Shown here in pieces: positions 52,563-56,615 of a stretch of 56,615 bases of DNA. Both the position numbers and the translations under genes were made by a program. The stretch comes from CAZXLT01 sp964641545. GTDB lineage: Bacteria; Patescibacteriota; Saccharimonadia; Saccharimonadales; AWTP1-31. The DNA is taken from assembly GCA_964641545.1 (NCBI GenBank), contig CAZXLT010000005.1, positions 1 to 56,615 of the forward strand, in the 5' to 3' direction. The notes beneath the pieces were generated by a model. That model did no database searches. It worked only from the letters and a program-made list of their open reading frames with translations, and was not told the origin of the DNA. The stretch's first letter is position 1, and each line of letters starts with the position of its first letter.

Positions 52563-53040
52563 TCTCAAGCAAGACTTTCCTGGCTACGATTTTGTCGCGG
52601 CTAAAACGTTTTACTGGTCACCAAGTGACAGAGTTGTCCATTATCGCCAAGAATCACTCAAGGAACCGCACGGTTCCTGGTCGTTACTTCACGAGCTTTC
52701 TCATGGACTACTGAATCACGCAAACTACGAAAGTGACTTTGAGCTGCTCCAGATGGAAGTCGATGCTTGGGAGCGAGCAAAGAAACTTGCCGCACAATAT
52801 AACATCAATATTGATGCAGACCACATAGAAGATTGTATCGATACCTACCGCGACTGGCTGTATCAACGTAGCACGTGCCCAACCTGTACGAACTGTAGCC
52901 TCCAAACAGACCATCGGACCTATCGGTGCCTGAACTGTGGCACTTCATGGCATGTTTCTGCTTCGCGACTATGCCGACCCTATCGACGTAAGAAAAAAGA
53001 GGCCCTGGCTACTGCCTCGGCCTCTTCGGTAAAAACTTAA
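52543..53040 (+). CDS. HExxH putative metallopeptidase (ImmA/IrrE-like) with zinc ribbon
   Basis: A 165-residue protein. LLHELSHGLLNH contains HExxH (His50, Glu51, His54), followed about 18 residues later by MEVDAWERAKKLA, where Glu72 could be the third ligand. This layout resembles the ImmA/IrrE (DUF955) proteases. A Cys cluster follows (CPTCTNC and CLNCG), a likely zinc ribbon. IrrE-like proteases cleave repressors in stress responses; here no partner repressor is adjacent. Start ATG 52543 is inside the end of the ROK gene. Convergent with the KGG gene. Confidence 0.65.
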   Translation: MTSLLVNLKQDFPGYDFVAAKTFYWSPSDRVVHYRQESLKEPHGSWSLLHELSHGLLNHANYESDFELLQMEVDAWERAKKLAAQYNINIDADHIEDCIDTYRDWLYQRSTCPTCTNCSLQTDHRTYRCLNCGTSWHVSASRLCRPYRRKKKEALATASASSVKT

Positions 53041-53046
53041 AGTAAC

Positions 53047-53241
53047 TTAAGCTTTTTTGGTTCGACGGCTAATTCGACCGCCCTTTGCACCAGCGATACG
53101 AGCAAGCTCGCGGTTTGCGTAAAAACCACCAGTTCGGCCCTTTTTACCGCCCATAGCACCGATTTTTGCATAAAAATCTGCACCGTACTTAGTTTTGTTT
53201 GTTGATGCAGCAGCTTTGCCGCCTTGTTTGGTTCCTGCCAT
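53047..53241 (-). CDS. KGG-repeat stress-type protein
   Basis: A 64-residue basic protein with repeats IGAMGGKKGRTGGFY and IAGAKGGRISRRTKKA, the KGG (Con-10-like) pattern. These small proteins are often linked to stress or stationary phase. ATG 53241 has GGAGG nine bases before it. An in-frame ATG at 53310 would add 23 residues (MLGLFVSPREVLVGSVNIME...) and also has a purine-rich AGAGGG upstream; it starts inside a terminator-like hairpin. The shorter form is preferred because the KGG domain begins there. Confidence 0.75.
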   Translation of the reverse strand: MAGTKQGGKAAASTNKTKYGADFYAKIGAMGGKKGRTGGFYANRELARIAGAKGGRISRRTKKA

Positions 53242-53295
53242 TAGTGAGGCCTCCATTATATTTACACTGCCCACCAGAACCTCCCGAGGGGAAAC

Positions 53296-53374
53296 AAAAA
53301 GCCCCAACATTATTGGAGCCCTCTCTTCCTTTCAGAATTATGCTTATGATATCACTAGTTACCGCTAATGTCAA
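53296..53374 (-). promoter_or_regulatory. Strong promoter followed by a terminator hairpin, upstream of the KGG gene
   Basis: Minus-strand -35 TTGACA (53369-53374), 17-bp spacer, -10 TATCAT (53346-53351). About 20 nt after the predicted start a hairpin GCTCCAA-TAATG-TTGGGGC (53301-53319) is followed by TTTTTG. A start codon (53310), in frame with the KGG gene, is in the hairpin loop. This could be a translation-controlled attenuator, or a short RNA. The rest of the 53241-53392 stretch has no gene. Confidence 0.55.
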
Positions 53375-53392
53375 TGCCTTATACTGATTGGT

Positions 53393-54019
53393 ATGGCCGA
53401 ATTAAATGAAACAAAAGTACGAAAAAAAGACATCTCGACCATTACGGACAGCAAAAAGCTAAAGCTCCTTGCGGACGGAAAAGCTCTTGGTCTACGTTTG
53501 GTCTCCTACACAGATCGGATTAGTGCCGAAAAGTACCTCGACGAGGGTATGCCTTTTGGTTCTGACATGGGCGCCCACGAGCTTGAAAACTTTGTTGTTC
53601 CTCTTCTCAGCGCTAATCATGACGGTACTATTCGTTTTCAGCAAGCTGGAGATCCTGAGTCCGTGACAGCAACAAACGTCAACCTGCTCGCAACGCGAAA
53701 ACGACTTTCTACAGGTTGGTCTACTTGCACTATGTTGTTTGTTTTTCCCGATGACCCAGCGCGCTACCGCGAGATTACCGCCGTCCAGCAAAGTCGCGCT
53801 CCCGACAACGCCTATACTGCTGAGGAAATCTACCTGACATACACTATCCAATGGCTCAACAAGTTTATTGACTTCAATGGCACCCAACAGCTTATCCCAA
53901 GATCATTTATCGGCGGTTTTATTGATCTAGACAGTCGGGAGTTAATACGTAACATTCATTACAGCGAAAGTTTTGTTCAGAGCGAAGACGCCAAGGGCAA
54001 GCTTGTTGGAGCGCTCTAG
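53393..54019 (+). CDS. Hypothetical protein, no recognised family
   Basis: A 208-residue soluble protein (MAELNETKVRKKDISTITDSKKLKL ... KGKLVGAL), without signal peptide or membrane helix. It contains a GWSTCTMLFVF core strand and balanced charges. I do not recognise a family or motif. TATACT at 53380-53385 lies 7 nt before the ATG, with no Shine-Dalgarno: leaderless layout. Codon use looks like that of its neighbours, and the clear promoter supports a real gene. Confidence 0.75.
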   Translation: MAELNETKVRKKDISTITDSKKLKLLADGKALGLRLVSYTDRISAEKYLDEGMPFGSDMGAHELENFVVPLLSANHDGTIRFQQAGDPESVTATNVNLLATRKRLSTGWSTCTMLFVFPDDPARYREITAVQQSRAPDNAYTAEEIYLTYTIQWLNKFIDFNGTQQLIPRSFIGGFIDLDSRELIRNIHYSESFVQSEDAKGKLVGAL

Positions 54020-54038
54020 AGGTTTTATACTAAGTTCG

Positions 54039-54269
54039 ATGAGTTTCCAGGCATACATAGATAACGTTCAGAAAAAAACCGGGAAAAGCCCAGAACAACT
54101 TAAGGCTGCTGCCGAGGCGGCTGGTGTGTATAGTTACGACATGAAAGCCAGCGCACTCGTTCAGTTTCTGAAAGAAGAATTCGACCTTGGCCATGGCCAT
54201 TCTATGGGCATCTGGGCATACTGGAAGATGAAGGACTGGGTAGCCGACCCAAAGAAAGATAAAGGCTAA
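54039..54269 (+). CDS. DUF4287 family protein
   Basis: A 76-residue protein: MSFQAYIDNVQKKTGKSPEQLKAAAE, then YDMKASALVQFLKEEFDLGHGHSMGIWAYWK, the DUF4287 pattern. Function unknown; in other genomes it is often next to DUF1801 proteins, as here. The start is ATG 54039, since TATACT (54026-54031) is 7 nt before it; a longer frame to 53973 would overlap the previous gene. It leads a pair with the DUF1801 gene (1 bp gap). Confidence 0.85.
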   Translation: MSFQAYIDNVQKKTGKSPEQLKAAAEAAGVYSYDMKASALVQFLKEEFDLGHGHSMGIWAYWKMKDWVADPKKDKG

Positions 54270-54270
54270 C

Positions 54271-54633
54271 ATGAACACCGACATCCAAACAATCGATGAA
54301 TTTATTGCTCAGTTCCCCACCGATGTGCAGCAAATTCTTGAGAAAATTCGCCAGATTATTCACAAGGCCGCACCAGATGCTAAAGAGAAAATAAGCTATG
54401 GTATTCCAACATTTACGCTTCATGGCAATCTTATTCATTTCAGCGCCTACAAACATCATATTGGTCTCTACCCCGGTGCAGCCCCAATAGAGGCATTCAA
54501 AGACTTATTAAAAGACTACAAAACATCTAAGGGCACTGTTCAGTTCCCGCTAAACAAGCCGATCCCTTACGCGCTCGTAGAACAAATAACCCTTGCCTCG
54601 GTTGAGCGCAATCTTCAGAAGAAAAAGAGCTAA
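54271..54633 (+). CDS. DUF1801 family protein (YdhG-like)
   Basis: A 120-residue protein: IDEFIAQFPTDVQQILEKIRQIIHKAAPDAKEKISYGIPTFTLHGNLIHFSAYKHHIGLYPGAAPIE, the DUF1801 pattern (SYGIPTF, HIGLYP). It lies directly after the DUF4287 gene and is probably co-transcribed. The family has a frataxin-like fold in some members (YdhG), but its role is not established. It is convergent with the VOC gene and overlaps it by 4 bp. Confidence 0.9.
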   Translation: MNTDIQTIDEFIAQFPTDVQQILEKIRQIIHKAAPDAKEKISYGIPTFTLHGNLIHFSAYKHHIGLYPGAAPIEAFKDLLKDYKTSKGTVQFPLNKPIPYALVEQITLASVERNLQKKKS

Positions 54634-55025
54634 CTCTTTTTTTGAAAGAAAACTAATTTGTAGCCATCTGGGTCAACCAGCACAAACTCCCTGCGACCCC
54701 ATGGAAAATTTTGCGGCTCACTAGCAGGTTGCAGGCCTTGCTCAATAACGCCCTCATAAAACTTATCGACGTCTTGCACGCTAATTTCAACCAATAGACT
54801 TTGGTTTTTTGGATTGCCTTTTTGGCCGTTTATCAGGTCTTTAAAAACTCCGTTTTCGGCCACCGACCGAGTTACAAATTCAATCCAAAACCAATTCAGA
54901 CGTGTTTTTGCACATCCTTCAACTGTTCGTTCGCACTGAAATCCAAGTTTCTCATAAAATTCGAGCGTGTTTTCTAGGGTATCAACGTAAAGTAGCAGTC
55001 CGGAAACACTGTTCATCTTATACAT
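54630..55025 (-). CDS. Glyoxalase/VOC-superfamily protein
   Basis: A 131-residue single-domain VOC protein: SGLLLYVDTLENTLEFYEKLGFQCER, VEISVQDVDKFYEGVIEQGLQPASEPQNFPWGRREFVLVDPDGYKLVFFQKK. Typical metal positions are not clearly kept, so enzyme activity is uncertain. Function could be a dioxygenase-like or binding protein. Start: ATG 55025, with an in-frame ATG three codons later. Confidence 0.88.
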   Translation of the reverse strand: MYKMNSVSGLLLYVDTLENTLEFYEKLGFQCERTVEGCAKTRLNWFWIEFVTRSVAENGVFKDLINGQKGNPKNQSLLVEISVQDVDKFYEGVIEQGLQPASEPQNFPWGRREFVLVDPDGYKLVFFQKKS

Positions 55026-55068
55026 ACTCTTATACTACACCTTTTAAGCGTAGGCTATACTAGTAGGC

Positions 55069-55479
55069 GTGAATAAGCAGCAAATAATCAACAAAGTGAA
55101 GTCGCTCAACTTCCCTGGCGGATCATATGTTGTTTATGGTAGTTGCCCAATGGCAGCAGCGGGAATTCGTGAAGCTGGCGATATCGATATACTTGTGACC
55201 ACAGAACTGTTGGAGAGGTTACGCAAGGAAGGCTGGAAAGAACTGGTGAAGTCGCCCAACGACAAGCCAGTGGTCAAGAATGGCGTCGAGGCAATGGATA
55301 CTTGGGCGTTTAGTATCTATAACCCAACCTTGGAACATCTCTTGGCAACGGCAGATATTTACGAAGATATTCCGTTTGCAAACCTACAGGAGGTGCGAAG
55401 ATGGAAAGAAGCATCTGGTCGACCTAAGGACCTGGAAGATATAAAGCTAATAGACGCATACCTCGAAAAACAAAAATGA
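55069..55479 (+). CDS. Nucleotidyltransferase-fold protein (minimal type)
   Basis: A 136-residue protein with a nucleotidyltransferase-like signature: YVVYGSCPMAAAGIREAGDIDILVT (GS-x..-DxD). The rest is mixed and lacks other domains. Could act on nucleotides or in a toxin-antitoxin pair, but no such partner is visible. Start GTG 55069 is 7 nt after TATACT (55056-55061), a leaderless layout with a GTG start. Its stop overlaps the YbaK gene start (ATGA). Confidence 0.7.
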   Translation: MNKQQIINKVKSLNFPGGSYVVYGSCPMAAAGIREAGDIDILVTTELLERLRKEGWKELVKSPNDKPVVKNGVEAMDTWAFSIYNPTLEHLLATADIYEDIPFANLQEVRRWKEASGRPKDLEDIKLIDAYLEKQK

Positions 55480-56008
55480 AGTGTGGCAACTTAGATTTTA
55501 CCCCTGTCGAAGAAGATTTTGACTTAGTTGCCAACTCAACAAAACAAGCAATTCAAGAAAACAACCTAAAGGATGTGCTAGTTAGCGAAATAGACCCCAC
55601 TCTGGCCGACACAGCAGCCTTCTGCGAGCAATATGCTATTGGTTTGGATATTTTTCCGCTAACTGCGTAATCGTAAAAGCTAAACGAGCTGATAGAGTCA
55701 CTTACGCCGCAGTTATGATTCTGGCAACTGACTACGCCGATATTAACGGTGTAGTACGCCGTGCTCTTGATGCTCGCAAGATCTCGTTTGCTCCCATGGA
55801 AGAAGCCACTTCATTAACAGGGATGGGGTTTGGTGGCATTAACCCAATCGGGCTGCCTGTTGATTGGCCAATTCTGGTTGATGAAAAAGTTGCCGCCCTA
55901 GACAAAGCCATTATTGGTAGTGGTCTCCGCAAGTCAAAACTGCTTGTTAGCGGCACGCTTCTCGCCTCTCTTCCTGGGGCACAGGTGATAAATCTGGTAA
56001 AAAGTTAA
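55476..56008 (+). pseudogene. YbaK-family aminoacyl-tRNA deacylase, frameshifted
   Basis: Two frames join into one YbaK-type protein. Frame 1 (55476-55670) ends ADTAAFCEQYAIGLDI and then a stop. Frame 2 continues with SANCVIVKAKRADRVTY ... VNGVVRR ... ARKISFAPMEEATSLTGMGFGGI and GSGLRKSKLLV, the conserved deacylase core. The break is at GATATTTTTCCGC (about 55650-55662). A T-run with two fewer or one more T would restore the frame. Either a sequencing or homopolymer error, or a broken gene. YbaK/ProX proteins hydrolyse mischarged tRNA-Pro, which would fit the ProRS without INS. Confidence 0.8.
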
Positions 56009-56055
56009 CTGCGTGGCTATGTTTTGGCCAGGTTCGTACTATAATTTCTTAAAGA

Positions 56056-56086
56056 AAAAAGACCCCCGTTCAGGAGGTCTTTTTTA
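56056..56086. terminator. Bidirectional terminator between the YbaK gene and 5S rRNA
   Basis: AGACCTCC / GGGGGTCT-type hairpin with AAAAAA and TTTTTT on the two sides. It ends the rRNA operon on the minus strand and the YbaK gene on the plus strand. Confidence 0.9.
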
Positions 56087-56090
56087 TAAT

Positions 56091-56206
56091 TCGGCACCGT
56101 GCTATTTTCCCAGGGCTTGATGACCCAAGTATTGTAACCGCTACGAGGCTTAACTTCTGTGTTCGGCATGGGAACAGGTGTCTCCCTCGTGCTATGGGCA
56201 CCGAGG
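56091..56206 (-). rRNA. rrf: 5S ribosomal RNA
   Basis: Minus strand reads CCTCGGTGCCCATAGCACGA at the 5' end, then CCATGCCGAACACAGAAGTT and the 3' end GCACGGTGCCGA. The ends pair in an 8-bp helix I (UCGGUGCC / GGUGCCGA). The CCGAACxCAGAAGUUAAGC stretch is typical of 5S rRNA. Boundaries may vary by a few bases. Confidence 0.95.
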
Positions 56207-56388
56207 CGGCTACGCCTCATGAGACACCCCTTCAGGGTTTCTCATCGCACTTTCCGAAGTAAATTCGGATTCGCTTAAAAGCGAACCAGTGCTGCTCTTC
56301 CCGATTACAGGAAAAGACTTAGCCTATCTCGATGTCCACACTGTGGTGGTGTGAATTGTAAATGTAAGGTAAATGGTGATGCTCTTCT

Positions 56389-56451
56389 GGGGTCCTCGCA
56401 AATTTTAGCCTTAGCTTTTGATTTGTGGGGCCAGTGTTATTAGCACCAATA
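56389..56451 (-). repeat. Second copy of the rplU-leader element, in the rRNA spacer
   Basis: Minus strand: TATTGGT, then GGCCCCACAAATC, AAAAGCTAAGGCTAAA, ATTTGCGAGGACCCC. It is similar in order and spacing to 30873-30933. CACAAATCAAA and ATTTGC are kept, as are TATTGGT and GGACCCC. Confidence 0.7.
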
Positions 56452-56470
56452 ACTAGCCAATTGTCTGCCA

Positions 56471-56510
56471 ATACCATGAGACGAGCCATAAATGACCAAT
56501 CTCATGGTAT
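56471..56510. repeat. 11-bp inverted repeat just after 23S rRNA
   Basis: ATACCATGAGA (56471-56481) and TCTCATGGTAT (56500-56510) are perfect inverted copies, giving a stable hairpin directly 3' of the mature 23S end. It may be a processing signal. Confidence 0.8.
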
Positions 56511-56517
56511 GTAAAAA

Positions 56518-56615
56518 GTCAGTGTCCCTATTAGTACGCTTCGGCTCAATACGTTACCGTACTTTCACCTTGCGCCTATCAACCAGATCGTCTTTCTGGG
56601 GGATCATAGAGAAAT
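56518..56615 (-). rRNA. rrl: 23S ribosomal RNA, 3' end (partial)
   Basis: Minus strand reads CCAGAAAGACGATCTGGTTG, then ATAGGCGCAAGGTGAAAGTA and ends CGTACTAATAGGGACACTGAC-like. This matches the conserved 3' domain VI of bacterial 23S rRNA (TTGATAGGC ... GTACTAATAG). The gene extends beyond the right edge of the window. Confidence 0.92.

Larger units (their letters stand above)
56207..56517 (-). other. Structured 23S-5S intergenic spacer
   Basis: About 310 nt with no gene. It holds hairpins next to the 5S (GAGGCG-TAGC-CGCCTC type at about 56203-56218 and ATGAGAAACCC with GGGTGTCTCAT at about 56218-56246), a copy of the rplU leader element (56389-56451), and an 11-bp hairpin next to the 23S end (56471-56510). 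These are likely rRNA processing signals. Confidence 0.7.

Noticed and set aside
1..56615. Possible UGA recoding as in some CPR groups
   Set aside because: UGA ends many genes (e.g. ATGA overlaps at 197, 6404, 12889, 42030), and prfB is present.
1..56615. CRISPR array, IS element, prophage or tRNA genes
   Set aside because: No spaced direct repeats, transposase or phage genes, and no cloverleaf-like sequences in the intergenic regions.

Overview
The window looks like part of a Candidatus Saccharibacteria (TM7, Patescibacteria/CPR) genome. This is inferred from gene content, not from a database match. The pointers are: a class I lysyl-tRNA synthetase, a ProRS without its editing insertion, a bacterial heliorhodopsin, monoderm features (sortase, no outer-membrane or LPS genes), a CPR-type DUF5663 protein, an adenosylcobalamin-type ribonucleotide reductase, almost no biosynthetic genes, and very tight gene packing. 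UGA is an ordinary stop here: several ATGA overlaps end genes, and both prfA and prfB are present. So this is not a UGA-recoding CPR lineage.

Layout, left to right. 1-8.5 kb (minus strand): serS, hpf, secA, an M16 peptidase, prfB, ftsE, ftsX, an order close to the hpf-secA-prfB-ftsEX block of Firmicutes, plus a Cas4-like nuclease. 8.5-13.6 kb: rsmE with an upstream heliorhodopsin, a divergent sortase, and an ABC ATPase/permease-DUF427-msrA operon. 13.6-24 kb: lysK, greA, proS, a glutamate-5-kinase-like gene behind a candidate attenuator, a CPBP protease, rseP, uppS, frr, tsf, rpsB, an APH-family kinase and divergent rpmE. 24-30.5 kb: prfA-prmC, htrA, a membrane protein split by an assembly gap, lepB and parAB. 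30.5-43 kb: rplU, ileS behind a T-box, a thioredoxin-fold gene, nrdJ, nrdR, ftsZ, ftsA, map, adk, yqeY, rpsU. 43-53 kb: priA-def-fmt, a tail-anchored acidic coiled-coil protein, infB, an S1-repeat protein, a ROK protein and a HExxH protein. 53-56 kb: small accessory genes, then 5S rRNA and the 3' end of 23S rRNA (minus strand).

The genes are mostly information processing (translation, protein maturation, secretion, division, chromosome partition). Regulation appears to sit in RNA leaders and compact promoters. About twenty lead genes have a -10 hexamer only 6-8 nt (a few 11 nt) before the start codon, so leaderless transcription seems to be the default for first genes, while internal operon genes often carry Shine-Dalgarno sequences. 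The most interesting items are the heliorhodopsin coupled to rsmE, the leaderless pattern, an RNA element shared by the rplU leader and the 23S-5S spacer, the attenuator before the orphan glutamate-5-kinase-like gene, the ileS T-box, and an assembly gap whose collapse restores one reading frame.

No CRISPR array, insertion sequence, prophage, tRNA gene, parS consensus or replication origin was found.
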